From positions 1 to 64,000 of the forward strand of contig CAZHXF010000010.1 of the NCBI GenBank assembly GCA_964536375.1: a stretch of DNA of 64,000 nt, in the 5' to 3' direction. The stretch's first letter is position 1; each line of letters begins with the position of its first letter. Positions 8,964 to 18,703 of the stretch are shown one piece after another. The notes under the pieces were generated by a model. The model made no database searches. It had not been told where the DNA came from and saw only the letters and a list, made by a program, of their open reading frames with translations. The translations under genes and the position numbers were made by a program. Source of the DNA: Desulfuromonas sp964536375. GTDB taxonomy: Bacteria; Desulfobacterota; Desulfuromonadia; Desulfuromonadales; Desulfuromonadaceae.

Positions 8964-11805
8964 CTGTTACTCCTATTTTTGGTAAAGTAAAAAAGAAAGT
9001 GGTTCCACAACCGATTTCCGATTCTAACCAAATCGAACCGCCATAACGGTTGATGATTTTTTTGACTAAACTTAGACCGATTCCTGTGCTTTCGTAATCG
9101 TCACGCGCAGACAATGTCTGAAATATTTTGAATATTTTATCAAAGTATTCCAGCTTAATCCCAGGACCATTGTCGCGAATAGTGAAAGTCCAGAATTTAT
9201 CGTCCTCGCTGCAACCAACCTGTACTAACCCAGGGCTCTTATCGATAAATTTTACCGCATTGCCAATCAGGTTTTGAAACACCTGCCTAATACGCGTGGC
9301 ATCGCTCACTAACTTCGGCAGGTTGTTGTCAATGCTGACATGGACATCGTCATTGGGAGCGATATCATCAATAACTTCATTCACCACCAGGTTGAGGTCA
9401 AGTAGCTCCTCTTGCTCCCTGACCCGACCTATGCGGGAGTAGTGCAGGATACCATCAATTAGAGTATCCATCCGTTTTACCCGTTGCAGAATAAGATCCA
9501 TCTGCATTTTGCCCTCAGCGTCAAAGGCAGAGGTGTAATCTGTGGCAATCCAATGGGTAAGCTGGCTGATGGCGCGCAGCGGCGCCTTGAGGTCGTGGGA
9601 GACAATATAGGCGAATTCGGTTAATTCATCGTTAACCTCGGTGTATTCTTTGTTTGCTTTCAGCAGTGCCTTGGTCCGCTCTGCTACCTGCTCTTCAAGG
9701 TGGTCACGATACTTGCGTAGTTCACGCTCATCTCTATTGCGCTGGGTAATATCTAAGGCGGTGAAGGTTACCCCCTGCGACAAATCTTGCAGATCCAGCG
9801 GTGTTGAACTCGACAAAACATCAATCAAAGAGCCATTTTTTTTCCGAAAAACTGTTTCGACAGTACCGGTACCTTTTTCATTGATCTGTGCGTATTTCTC
9901 TTTACCAACCCGCTCAAATTCCTCATCACTGGCATAAAGTATTCTTGAGTTTTTGCCAACCAGTTCTTCTTCGGCATAACCGAGCATCTCAATCAGGCGT
10001 TTATTGACAACTTTTAGGTTGCGATCAATCACTGCTCCGATTCCGACTGGAGCTACATTAAAAATACTATCTAACTGATTTAAACTAGTCTTCAACCGTG
10101 ATTCCAACTGTTTACGCTCGGTAATATCTTCACCAGAGAAGAGAACACCGGTAAGACCGTTTTCATCAGCCAGCAAAGTGTTATGGAAGGCGATGATACG
10201 TTCTTCTCCTGTACTGTTGAGAATTGCATTCTCGTAAAACTCTAAGGGCTTGAGAGCGCCAGTCATCTGGCACCTAAAAACCTCTGTAATCTCTTTCTGA
10301 ACAGCGCTAGGAATACACAGTTCAAACCAGTTTCTCCCAAGCAAGGCACCTTCGGGATAACCGAGAATCTGATAGCCTTTTTTATTCATCATGGTGATAT
10401 TGCCATCGACGTTTAAAGTACCGAACATTACTCCGGCAATATCCAGATAGGTTTGCGCTGTTTGCTTTTCCCGGGTGATTATTTCCAAGACTTGCCTGCG
10501 CTCAGTCACGTCACGAACAACTGCCATTGCTTGCCGATGCCCCTTGATTTCGAAGGCAGAGAGTGAAAGTTCAACAATGATCTTTTGACCATTTTTGTGC
10601 ATTGCCTCTAATTCAACCGTTGTACCAACCGCTTCTCCTTGCCCGCTATTAAGAACTTCGGGAAAAGCCTTTGGATGTTTTTCCTGTGACGTTGGGGGCG
10701 CGAGTAATTTATGCATATTTTTGCCCATGATCTCATCAGGCGGATAACCAAAGATGTCAGTTGCGCCCTGATTCCAGAAAACCACCTTGCCTTGGTGATC
10801 AATCTGAATAATTCCATCTTTGGCGGAACTGGTCAGTTTCTCAAAAACTTCATTGCTTAAGTTTAAAGCTTCTTCTGCCTGTTTAATCTCTGTTAGGTCA
10901 AAACCGGCAGCCCAATTCTGTTTTCCGACCGCACTGAAACCCCAAGATACATATTTTTTCGATCCGTCTTTGCAGGTCACAACAGTAATCATCTGTTCGG
11001 TTGTCGAATGTGTAGCAATTGCCTGTTCCACCCCATATTGCCATTGTTTTTCGACGCCTTTACGATATTTTTCATCCGGGTAAGCTAGCAGCCACCACGC
11101 TTCTAAGCTCGGCACCTCATCCATGGTGTAACCAAACAGGCTAGTAAAGGTAGGATTGACATATTCAGCTTTCTGTTCCAGCTCTGAAGAAAGATAAATA
11201 GCCAGTGGCGAGGTATCTGCTAAAAGTTTAAACTTCTCTTCACTCTCCCCGGCATGCTTAGCCTCAAGCTTAATTGACTTATTGGCTTCTTCAAGTTCTT
11301 TTCTGGCCAGTCCCATCTCACCAAACAATTGAGCCAGATGGGAAAAGAATGCCATTGTTGCCTGGATCGTGTCTGAGGAGAAGATTGGCACCCTGTCCAG
11401 CGCTGCCATATATGCATCTTTATCAAAGCCAAACTCTTCGGCTTGGTGAATAAAGAATTCTTTGTTCGGGGGTTCGAAGAAAAATTGACCAGTAAAAAAA
11501 TTAGCTACATGTACATCGCGCACCTTGATGGGGGCGGCAATATCGACTAAACCATTTTTACACTTATAGACATTTACCTTGTTGCCCTGTTTAACTTGCC
11601 CAGCTAGGAGGGTGTCGCTTTCCCTGCACCGTTTTGCCGTTATCGGATTAACCCGATGAAATTGAGTACAGATATCCTGCCATCCGGTTGCCAGGAGGAT
11701 GTTGCCATCCAAATCAAGGATGGCAGTGACCATACCTGTGATCGCAGTAAAAGTTTCGCACAATCCCCGCAGTTCATCGATATTCACAAGTTCGGTAAAT
11801 TTCAC
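8950..11805 (-). CDS. PocR-domain, multi-PAS sensor histidine kinase
   Basis: The protein (about 951 residues) begins with a PocR sensory domain (about 5-165) in which cysteines of the RCRESD and YKCKNG segments are typical. Four PAS/PAC modules follow (about 190-320, 335-455, 460-580, 585-710), then a phytochrome-type DHp (EFAYIVSHDLKAPLRAI near 735) and a HATPase domain (DNGPGI, GIGLSLVKKII). No transmembrane helix is evident. GTG at 11805 is preferred over GTG at 11817 because GGAGG lies 5 nt before it. It overlaps the REC gene and presumably phosphorylates that protein. Confidence 0.88.
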   Translation of the reverse strand: MKFTELVNIDELRGLCETFTAITGMVTAILDLDGNILLATGWQDICTQFHRVNPITAKRCRESDTLLAGQVKQGNKVNVYKCKNGLVDIAAPIKVRDVHVANFFTGQFFFEPPNKEFFIHQAEEFGFDKDAYMAALDRVPIFSSDTIQATMAFFSHLAQLFGEMGLARKELEEANKSIKLEAKHAGESEEKFKLLADTSPLAIYLSSELEQKAEYVNPTFTSLFGYTMDEVPSLEAWWLLAYPDEKYRKGVEKQWQYGVEQAIATHSTTEQMITVVTCKDGSKKYVSWGFSAVGKQNWAAGFDLTEIKQAEEALNLSNEVFEKLTSSAKDGIIQIDHQGKVVFWNQGATDIFGYPPDEIMGKNMHKLLAPPTSQEKHPKAFPEVLNSGQGEAVGTTVELEAMHKNGQKIIVELSLSAFEIKGHRQAMAVVRDVTERRQVLEIITREKQTAQTYLDIAGVMFGTLNVDGNITMMNKKGYQILGYPEGALLGRNWFELCIPSAVQKEITEVFRCQMTGALKPLEFYENAILNSTGEERIIAFHNTLLADENGLTGVLFSGEDITERKQLESRLKTSLNQLDSIFNVAPVGIGAVIDRNLKVVNKRLIEMLGYAEEELVGKNSRILYASDEEFERVGKEKYAQINEKGTGTVETVFRKKNGSLIDVLSSSTPLDLQDLSQGVTFTALDITQRNRDERELRKYRDHLEEQVAERTKALLKANKEYTEVNDELTEFAYIVSHDLKAPLRAISQLTHWIATDYTSAFDAEGKMQMDLILQRVKRMDTLIDGILHYSRIGRVREQEELLDLNLVVNEVIDDIAPNDDVHVSIDNNLPKLVSDATRIRQVFQNLIGNAVKFIDKSPGLVQVGCSEDDKFWTFTIRDNGPGIKLEYFDKIFKIFQTLSARDDYESTGIGLSLVKKIINRYGGSIWLESEIGCGTTFFFTLPKIGVTDEKH

Positions 11806-12137
11806 AAGATCCTCCACAGCCTACAAATCCGTAGCCTTTGTTGAGATGGGCAAAGCAGCATCCCTGAGTTTTTGGCCCACCAAAAGCTTTCAGTCTTCAA
11901 CAATGCACGGTCATCATCGCCTACAAGAATTATATGGACATCAGCCTTAGGACCAACTTCTAGCCTAATATTGAGCTTGTCACCAAAAAAGTTGCAGTTA
12001 ATAGTTATCAATATAGCACAATCAAACTCAGCAGTAACAATACGTAGATTTGCATAAGTTATATTATACATGAAAACAGTAACTTGCACATTTTCCTTAA
12101 CGATTATAGCTTTTTTAGTTGCGACATTTTTCATCAA
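11802..12137 (-). CDS. Small hypothetical protein (doubtful)
   Basis: This 111-codon frame starts with two ATG codons behind GGGGAT and runs into the start of the PocR kinase gene, containing its ribosome site. No family is recognised. A middle segment (VHIILVGDDD) vaguely recalls the start of a receiver domain but nothing else fits. It could be a leader gene coupled to the kinase, a relic, or chance. Confidence 0.2.
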   Translation of the reverse strand: MMKNVATKKAIIVKENVQVTVFMYNITYANLRIVTAEFDCAILITINCNFFGDKLNIRLEVGPKADVHIILVGDDDRALLKTESFWWAKNSGMLLCPSQQRLRICRLWRIL

Positions 12138-12586
12138 TCCCCGTTAAACGGACTTACGAATATAGCGTTCTTAGCCCGCTACCATTATCAGCAACTTAAT
12201 GTCCGCACCATTGATTCATGTCTTTTAGAAAATCGCTTGATCAGATTCCGATTTTCGCAGCACTACACTCTCGTGGTTTGATCACATCCAGACCAATATT
12301 ACTAGATAAGATCCTAATATAATGGAACCATATCCAACATTAGAAGGTTCCCCTAAGGCAAACATCTAAAAGACAAAAAGCTTGCCAAAGGAAAAAACAA
12401 ACGCTATTCTATTTTCAACAGATTTTTTTGGTCTGTTTTATTTTGCTGAAGCTTACCGTGCCAACCGGGGTTGTCAGTACAATAAAACTATAGGCAAATA
12501 TTAAATTTGGTATAACGAACTGTTGATGCTTATCCAGGAAAGCTACACACAGTGTCATGCCAGTTGGCGCAGAAATGGAGTGGATT
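12138..12586. other. Divergent intergenic region
   Basis: About 450 AT-rich bases separate the minus-strand signalling cluster from the plus-strand nitroreductase. It should contain promoters in both directions. I see no RNA gene, no repeat copy and no convincing coding frame. Confidence 0.5.
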
Positions 12587-13189
12587 ATGAGCGAGAATTT
12601 AGACCAATGCGACTTCAGAGGACTAATCGAAAAAACCCGTAACTACCACTATTTTGTTGAGTCTGAAAAAGTAACAGAAGAAATTTTACGTGGGCTGATT
12701 GATCTTGCCCGTCTTGCTCCATCCACCAGCAACCTTAACATGCAGCCTTTGCGCTTTGTCCTCTCCTGCGACGAAGAGCGCAACAACAAGATTTTTGAAA
12801 CCTTGTCATGGCAAGGTTACCTGCGCGGCTGGGGTGGACCCATCAAGGGGGTCAAACCAACTGGCTACATTATCATCCTCGGCGATAAAACGGTGTGTAG
12901 CAGTTACGTTGCCGATCAGGGAATTGCAGCGCAAGCCATCCTACTGGGTGCTACCTACCAGGGGCTTGGTGGCTGTATAGCCGCAAAAGTACAACGGCGT
13001 AAGCTACGCGAGGAATTTGATCTGCCTACCCGTTATGAAATTCTGCTGGTTGTTGCTATCGGCAAGCCGGGTGAGAAAATCATTTTGGAACCGCAGGAAA
13101 CTGGCAGTGATGGTTATGGCTGGCACGATGAGTCTGGCAACTACCATCTGCCGAAACGCAGTCTGGACAGCGTAATTCTAAAATACTGA
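12587..13189 (+). CDS. Nitroreductase family flavoprotein
   Basis: The product is about 200 residues. It has the nitroreductase layout: the N-terminal FMN phosphate region (EKTRNYHYF), RLAPSTSNLNMQPLRF near residue 47, and the C-terminal VAIGKPGEK strand. Members are FMN-dependent NAD(P)H oxidoreductases acting on nitroaromatics, quinones or similar acceptors; the real substrate is unknown. The ATG at 12587 has GGAG 6 nt upstream. The frame extends back to 12557 but those 10 residues are not needed. Confidence 0.85.
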   Translation: MSENLDQCDFRGLIEKTRNYHYFVESEKVTEEILRGLIDLARLAPSTSNLNMQPLRFVLSCDEERNNKIFETLSWQGYLRGWGGPIKGVKPTGYIIILGDKTVCSSYVADQGIAAQAILLGATYQGLGGCIAAKVQRRKLREEFDLPTRYEILLVVAIGKPGEKIILEPQETGSDGYGWHDESGNYHLPKRSLDSVILKY

Positions 13190-13201
13190 TAAATACACAA
13201 A

Positions 13202-13351
13202 CTTGCACAAGTCGTCATCCTCTTGAAAACTGGTCCCAGCTTTTTTTGATAAACCCAGAGAACCTCTGGATCCACGCATTCGCGAGGATGACGAATACGG
13301 GGAACAAAACCAGAGCGGAAGATTAGTTCTACTCAGGAAGAGTTTTGCAAG
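13202..13351. repeat. MITE-like repeat, copy A
   Basis: The 150-bp element begins CTTGCACAA and ends TTTTGCAAG. Inside, TCGTCATCCTC (13212-13222) and GAGGATGACGA (13284-13294) form an 11-bp inverted repeat. Its right half (CCAGAGCGGAAGATTA, then CTACTCAGG) is nearly identical to copy B near 34.7 kb. It encodes no protein and lies between convergent genes. Confidence 0.7.
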
Positions 13352-13380
13352 AAGCTAAAAAGGTAAATCAATAGTTAGAA

Positions 13381-13418
13381 AAACGGGGCTGATAGTTTTC
13401 ACTATCAGCCCCGTTTTT
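13381..13418. terminator. Bidirectional Rho-independent terminator
   Basis: A perfect 16-bp stem (13381-13396 with 13401-13416), loop TTTC, has T runs on both strands. It serves the nitroreductase gene and the end of the Mrp operon, which converge here. Confidence 0.9.
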
Positions 13419-13455
13419 GTCTCCGTTTTATTCTGGTTTTATCCGCCGCTGACAT

Positions 13456-15171
13456 CTACAAACTAAAGAGCACTACATAACTGGCCAGAAGAATAGCAAC
13501 CCACAATGCGATACTGCCTGTTGGCCACGAGCGTGACAACACACCGCGTGGACCATGGTGACGAAAGACAAACTTGAAGCCGCGGATCAAGGAAGACACC
13601 GACAAGCTGCGCCCGCGTAAACCCAGAGCAAATAGCTGCAACACAAAATCCTGCCACACAATCAACAATGGCTTGCGCAGCAACCAGTCAGTATCCAGTT
13701 GGCGCTGAGGCTGAAGCGTGAACAGCGGCAGGGTGACAAAAAACAGCAGTGCCGCTGGCACCAACAGTTGTAACTGCGCAACCACATGACTCAGGGTGTA
13801 CGGATGGTAATTTCCGCCAAAAGGCAGCAGCCCGTACAGTTGCTGGGGGAACAACCCCAGTGCCACACACATTCCGGCACCAGCACCGAGGGCAAACTTG
13901 CTCAGCACAGCGGGATCACGACCCTGCTCCACCGCAGCGGATTGTTGCGGCTGCAAAAAAGTCAGCCACGGAAAACGCACCCCAGCATTAAATACTACCG
14001 CAGCGCTACAAACGGTCAATATAATCCATGGCCACAGCAGGTGCTGTTCGCTGGCAGCTTGCAAAATGAGCGATTTGGTAACAAAGCTTGACGTCAGGGG
14101 CACGCCCATACTGGCCAGAGCCCCAATGATTACACACGCTGTCGTCCACGGCATCCGCCGCGCCAGATTACCCAGATCAGCAGCTTGGTCTTTGCCAACA
14201 CTGAGCAACACACTGCCCGCCCCCATTAAAAGCACAGTTTTATACATGATATGGGCAAAAGCGTGGGCAGTGGCACCATTGAGTGCCGTAGGCGTCCCTA
14301 TACCCACCGCCGTAACCATAAAACCAACCTGATTAACCACACTGTAGGCTAAGATACGTCTGACATTGGTCTCACGCAGCGCATACACTGCGCCGTAGAT
14401 CGCCATATATAAACCGACAGGAATCAACACTGCCGTACCGGCAAAATAGCTTATCAGCACATACACTGCGGTCTTGGTGGTAAAAGCGGCGAGAAACACC
14501 ATGCCACTCGGGCTGGCGGCAGGATAGGCATCGGCGACCCAAAAAGAGAGCGGTGGCGCTCCAGCATTGACTAAAAAACCGACCAAAACCAACCAGCGCG
14601 CCAAACTATCACCGTGGATAACCCCCAGGCTGAGATCAGCACCGGCAGCGGCCATCCCAGCAATACCAGCCAGTAACACCACCCCGCCAAACAAATGCAC
14701 CAACAGATAGCGCAAACCAGCGCGGCGAGTCGCCTCACCACCACCTACGTAGGACCAAATTACCAGTGTCGAAGCCAGTGCCATCAGTTCCCAGAACAGA
14801 AACAGAGTGACCAAATCACCGCACAGCGTCACACTGATAGCACTCCCGGCATAAACAAAAGCGCTCGCCAGCTCGACCCTGCTTGCCGACTGCAGGGCAA
14901 ACATCCCCCCCAGCCACAGAGCAATGATAAATACGCTGGCAAACAAGCGCCCAATGCTGGTTACATGCAGCACCTGTAGATTAAAACCAGCTGCTGCGCA
15001 TGACCAGTGGGCCTCGGCGGCATAATTCCACAGTTTTAGTAACGCGACGACAGGCATGCTCAGCACAATCAGCCGTTGTCCCCAACCGCGCGCGCAGGCT
15101 AAAACACCACCAGCTAAAATCAACATCAAGCCCGGCGTTAAACAATAATCCAGCACAGGATTACTTGTCAT
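13456..15171 (-). CDS. Mrp/NuoL-M-type antiporter subunit (MrpD-like, third copy)
   Basis: The 571-residue protein has about 14 to 16 membrane helices and the proton-conducting transporter signature. The TM5 glutamate is present (FLFWELMALAST), but the lysine expected in TM7 is replaced: the segment reads VNAGAPPLSFWVADAYP where the sister subunits have K. The next-helix lysine in FTTKTAVYVL is kept. It is the last gene of the operon and overlaps the small membrane protein gene by 11 nt. The role is probably an ion-conducting subunit. Confidence 0.85.
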   Translation of the reverse strand: MTSNPVLDYCLTPGLMLILAGGVLACARGWGQRLIVLSMPVVALLKLWNYAAEAHWSCAAAGFNLQVLHVTSIGRLFASVFIIALWLGGMFALQSASRVELASAFVYAGSAISVTLCGDLVTLFLFWELMALASTLVIWSYVGGGEATRRAGLRYLLVHLFGGVVLLAGIAGMAAAGADLSLGVIHGDSLARWLVLVGFLVNAGAPPLSFWVADAYPAASPSGMVFLAAFTTKTAVYVLISYFAGTAVLIPVGLYMAIYGAVYALRETNVRRILAYSVVNQVGFMVTAVGIGTPTALNGATAHAFAHIMYKTVLLMGAGSVLLSVGKDQAADLGNLARRMPWTTACVIIGALASMGVPLTSSFVTKSLILQAASEQHLLWPWIILTVCSAAVVFNAGVRFPWLTFLQPQQSAAVEQGRDPAVLSKFALGAGAGMCVALGLFPQQLYGLLPFGGNYHPYTLSHVVAQLQLLVPAALLFFVTLPLFTLQPQRQLDTDWLLRKPLLIVWQDFVLQLFALGLRGRSLSVSSLIRGFKFVFRHHGPRGVLSRSWPTGSIALWVAILLASYVVLFSL

Positions 15172-15397
15172 AATAATCCTCCATGCGGCTGATCACTGGC
15201 GCAAGACACAGAGCCAGCCCGATTAAAACAAGACTCCCCAGCAAACTGATGACCACATAGCGGGCGAAAGCGGGCAATAAACATTCCACAGTGTGATGAT
15301 ACACCACCAAGTCCAGTGCGACTAAAAGCAGCGTAGTTAGCGCAAAAACTGTTATTAAGCGCGCGCGAAGAGTACGTTTCTCTGAAGATTTTTTCAT
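15161..15397 (-). CDS. Small two-helix membrane protein of the Mrp operon
   Basis: A 78-residue protein starts at ATG 15397, overlapping the preceding gene stop as ATGA. It has a basic head (MKKSSEKRTLRARL), two hydrophobic helices (about 13-32 and 44-66) and a short acidic tail (RMEDYYDK). I recognise no named family. Overlaps on both sides argue that it is really translated and may be an accessory subunit of the complex. The frame extends back to 15505, but that part lies inside the preceding gene. Confidence 0.7.
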   Translation of the reverse strand: MKKSSEKRTLRARLITVFALTTLLLVALDLVVYHHTVECLLPAFARYVVISLLGSLVLIGLALCLAPVISRMEDYYDK

Positions 15398-16863
15398 CGG
15401 ACAACTCCAGGAAGTTGTGCTGCCAAGTGCAGAGGAATCTGCGGCCAGAAAAACAGAAGCAAGGTTAATAGTGCCGTAGCACTCAGCGCTACAACCATGG
15501 GCCAAGGTGCTTCACCGTGGTCATGATGTGAGGATTCCGCCTCTTTTTTAAAAAACGCCGCGTAGACAATGGGCAACAAGTAGCTGGTATTGAGCAAGGT
15601 GCTGCACATGAATACCGCGACAATTACCAGATTGTCGCTGCTCATAGCACCCTGAAAAATATTCCATTTTGATATGAATCCTGCCGCTGGCGGCAAGCCA
15701 ATCATAGACAACGACGCAACGCCAAAGGCCAGCATAGTAAGCGGCATACGCCGCCCGATACCGTTAAGTTCACTTACCCGCGTCTTGTGCGCCGCGGTGT
15801 AGATAGCTCCGGCTGCAAAAAACAGGGTAATCTTGCCAAAAGCATGTGAAGCTATATGGAAGGTCGCACCGGTAATTGACTGCGGTGTAAGCATAGCCAC
15901 CGCTAGAGTAATATAGGACAACTGGCTGATGGTTGAATATGCCAAGCGGCGCTTCAGATTGTCCTGGCGCAAGGCAATGATCGAAGCGGTAACAATGGTA
16001 AACCCGGCTATGTATATCAACACCATATTACTACCCGTGTTCAGCAACAGGTCGGCACCAAAAATATATAGCACAATTTTCACCAGACAGAACACCCCAG
16101 CCTTAACTACAGCTACCGCGTGCAGCAAGGCGCTTACCGGCGTCGGTGCCACCATCGCTTCCGGCAGCCAGCGATGAATCGGCATCAACGCCGCCTTACC
16201 GATACCATAGGCAAACATCAACAATAGTAAAGTTACCAGTGCGGGCGACAGATCCTTGGCAAGAATACCTCCCGCAGTGAAGGTTGTAGAACCAGTCAGA
16301 TGCCATACCCAGATGATTGCCGGCAACAGCAAGCCCACCGAGGTGCTGATAAGAATACCCAGATAAACCCGCCCACCACTAATAGCATCGTGATCCTGTT
16401 TGTGCGCCACCAACGGGTAGGTTGATAACGTTAACAACTCGTAAAACAAGAACATGGTTATCAGGTTGCCTGCCAAAGCGATGCCCATGGTGCTAGCCAG
16501 CGCGATAGCAAAACAGATATACAGACGCGTTTGGTGGGACTCGTTATTACCGCGCATATACCCGATGGTATACAGCGAGGTAATTAACCACAGCAAACTG
16601 GCGATGCTAGCAAACAGCAGCCCCAGCGGCTCCAGAGCCAAAACAAACCGCAGCCCCGGCAGCGGCTCGGCAAAGGTAATAGGTGCCAGATGCAAGGCAT
16701 CAGGTCGAACATGCAGCGTCGCAACTACGCAGAACAGCCCCAGTGCCGTTGTTAAGGTAACCCCTTCGCGCAAGTTGGGGAAACGTGAGCTGGCAGCAAT
16801 AAACAAGGCCCCGCAGGCTGGGATCAGGATGCATAACTCGATCAGAACTATAGTAGACATCAC
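15394..16863 (-). CDS. mrpD: MrpD-like antiporter subunit (second copy)
   Basis: The 489-residue, about 14-helix protein belongs to the NuoM/MrpD family. The functional residues are visible: TM5 glutamate in FLFYELLTLSTYP, TM7 lysine in GIGKAALMPIHRWLPEAM and the next-helix lysine in AVVKAGVFCLVKI. It should move protons or Na+ across the inner membrane. It overlaps the first mrpD copy upstream by 4 nt and the small membrane gene downstream by 4 nt. Confidence 0.88.
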   Translation of the reverse strand: MMSTIVLIELCILIPACGALFIAASSRFPNLREGVTLTTALGLFCVVATLHVRPDALHLAPITFAEPLPGLRFVLALEPLGLLFASIASLLWLITSLYTIGYMRGNNESHQTRLYICFAIALASTMGIALAGNLITMFLFYELLTLSTYPLVAHKQDHDAISGGRVYLGILISTSVGLLLPAIIWVWHLTGSTTFTAGGILAKDLSPALVTLLLLMFAYGIGKAALMPIHRWLPEAMVAPTPVSALLHAVAVVKAGVFCLVKIVLYIFGADLLLNTGSNMVLIYIAGFTIVTASIIALRQDNLKRRLAYSTISQLSYITLAVAMLTPQSITGATFHIASHAFGKITLFFAAGAIYTAAHKTRVSELNGIGRRMPLTMLAFGVASLSMIGLPPAAGFISKWNIFQGAMSSDNLVIVAVFMCSTLLNTSYLLPIVYAAFFKKEAESSHHDHGEAPWPMVVALSATALLTLLLFFWPQIPLHLAAQLPGVVR

Positions 16864-18344
16864 ATCCCCCCCAACAACAACGCTGCGGCGCGCTGGGCGA
16901 AATTGACCGGAATAGAGCTATCGATGCCAAAATAGATATTGGCGACAACCATCAGCCACATGGGTATCAGCAACGACAGCGGCGCTTCCCCCACCTCTTC
17001 CTCTTCCAGTTCCAACAGAGGATTAAAATAAGCGGTCTCAACCACCCGCCACACATAGACAACCGCCAGCAGCGAACCAATCAAGATCAGTACCACTACG
17101 TCCCACCAGCCGCGCTCTAGTGCCGCCTGTACCAGCATCCACTTACTGACGAAACCGGCAGTGCCGGGCACTCCCATCAGGCTTAACCCGCCGATTACAA
17201 AAGCTGCCATAGTAAATGGCATCCGCCGTCCCAAGCCACGGAAATCGGTCAGATATACCGAACCAACGCTGTAGCTCACTGCCCCCATGGTCATAAACAG
17301 CAACCCCTTCATCAACGCATGATTGAACATGTGCAGAATGCCCGCACTCAGCCCGCCGAGGTTAGACAGACTCAACCCCAGGGTCATGTAGCCTATTTGC
17401 GCCACACTTGAGTAAGCCAACATGCGCTTGATGTCGTATTGGAAGATAGCCACCACTGAGGCGATAATTATCGCTGCCAGCGATGAGATTAAAAATATTT
17501 TCCCTAGCGCTAGCTGAAAAATAGAACCACTACCGACTACGCTGTAGCAGAAACGCAGCAACATATATATCGCCACTTTGGTAGCGGTGGATGCCAAGAA
17601 TATGGTAACCACCGAGGGCGCATAGGAGTAGGCATTAGGTAACCACAGGTGCAGCGGGAACAGAGCCAACTTCAGGCTCAGACCAACGATTATAAAGGCA
17701 AACGCGGTCAGCAGCGTGCGGTTACCACTGCCAATGATATGGTTGGCGTGCAACTGATAGGAAATATCCTGAATGTTCAAGCTGCCGGTCAGGCTATACA
17801 GCAAACCGATACCGATAAGGATAAAAGTGGCGCCGATGGTTCCCATCACCAAATATTGATAGGCCGCAGTCAGGGCGCGCCGGCGTGGCCCCATCCCAAT
17901 CAGGGCATAAGATGATAACGACGACAACTCAAGGAAAACATACATATTGAAAGCATCGCCGGTTACCGTTATCCCCAACAGACCAGCCAGACACACCAGC
18001 AACAGACTGTAAAAATAGGGCTGCGTAGCAGAATCAATTTCCTGCGCCACACTCTTGAAAGCATAAGGGAGAACCAGAGCACTCATCCCTGAGACAATGA
18101 GCAACACAAAAGCGTTGAGGTAGTCAATGTAGTAGGTTATCCCCCACGGCGCTGGCCAGCCTCCGATATCATAACTCAGAGCCCCAACGCTCATCACCTG
18201 CTGCGCAATCAACAGGCTGACCGCAAAACTGCTCCAGGTCGCTACCAGCGCAATCAGCCAGGCGAGACGGCGACTGCCAAACACAATACACAGCGGTGCT
18301 GCCAGCAGTGGGATAATAACCTGTAAAATAGGTAGATGGTTCAT
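16860..18344 (-). CDS. mrpD: MrpD-like antiporter subunit (first copy)
   Basis: The 494-residue membrane protein has the full signature: ELSSLSSYALIGMG with the TM5 glutamate, GLSLKLALFPLHLWLPNAY with the TM7 lysine, and ASTATKVAIYMLLRF. It directly follows the mrpC gene (4-nt overlap), the position of mrpD in Mrp operons and of mbhH in membrane-bound hydrogenase operons. No hydrogenase genes follow, so an antiporter role is favoured. Confidence 0.9.
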   Translation of the reverse strand: MNHLPILQVIIPLLAAPLCIVFGSRRLAWLIALVATWSSFAVSLLIAQQVMSVGALSYDIGGWPAPWGITYYIDYLNAFVLLIVSGMSALVLPYAFKSVAQEIDSATQPYFYSLLLVCLAGLLGITVTGDAFNMYVFLELSSLSSYALIGMGPRRRALTAAYQYLVMGTIGATFILIGIGLLYSLTGSLNIQDISYQLHANHIIGSGNRTLLTAFAFIIVGLSLKLALFPLHLWLPNAYSYAPSVVTIFLASTATKVAIYMLLRFCYSVVGSGSIFQLALGKIFLISSLAAIIIASVVAIFQYDIKRMLAYSSVAQIGYMTLGLSLSNLGGLSAGILHMFNHALMKGLLFMTMGAVSYSVGSVYLTDFRGLGRRMPFTMAAFVIGGLSLMGVPGTAGFVSKWMLVQAALERGWWDVVVLILIGSLLAVVYVWRVVETAYFNPLLELEEEEVGEAPLSLLIPMWLMVVANIYFGIDSSIPVNFAQRAAALLLGGM

Positions 18345-18703
18345 AGTGAATCATCCTTGGCGCGAATTTCATCTTCCTCTATGGTGCCGTAGCGTTCATT
18401 GATGCGCACCGTCAAAGCTAGTCCGACAGCAGTGGTCGCCACACCGACAACAATAGCGGTCAGAATCAACACATGTGGCACCGGATTGGAAAACAGCTGC
18501 CCGGGATGAATATGTTCACAATAGATTGGTGCGGTTCCCCCGTTAACCTTGCCCATGGAAATATACAAAAGAAACACCGAAGTGGAAAAAACGTTCAAAC
18601 CGATCAATTTTTTAATCAGATTACCGCGCGAGATAACCACGTAAAATCCGGACATCATCAGAAAAATGGCCACCCAGTAGTTGTAGTGTCCTACCCAACT
18701 CAT
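18341..18703 (-). CDS. mrpC: Mrp antiporter subunit C (NuoK-like)
   Basis: The 120-residue protein has three membrane helices, the family core GNLIKKLIGLNVFSTSVFL and the conserved PHVLILTAIVVGVATTAVGLA-type third helix. It resembles NuoK and MbhG. It overlaps the neighbouring genes by 4 nt on each side. Confidence 0.9.
   Translation of the reverse strand: MSWVGHYNYWVAIFLMMSGFYVVISRGNLIKKLIGLNVFSTSVFLLYISMGKVNGGTAPIYCEHIHPGQLFSNPVPHVLILTAIVVGVATTAVGLALTVRINERYGTIEEDEIRAKDDSL

Noticed and set aside
13202..13351. CRISPR array
   Set aside because: Repeats are dispersed single copies with inverted ends, not regularly spaced direct repeats.
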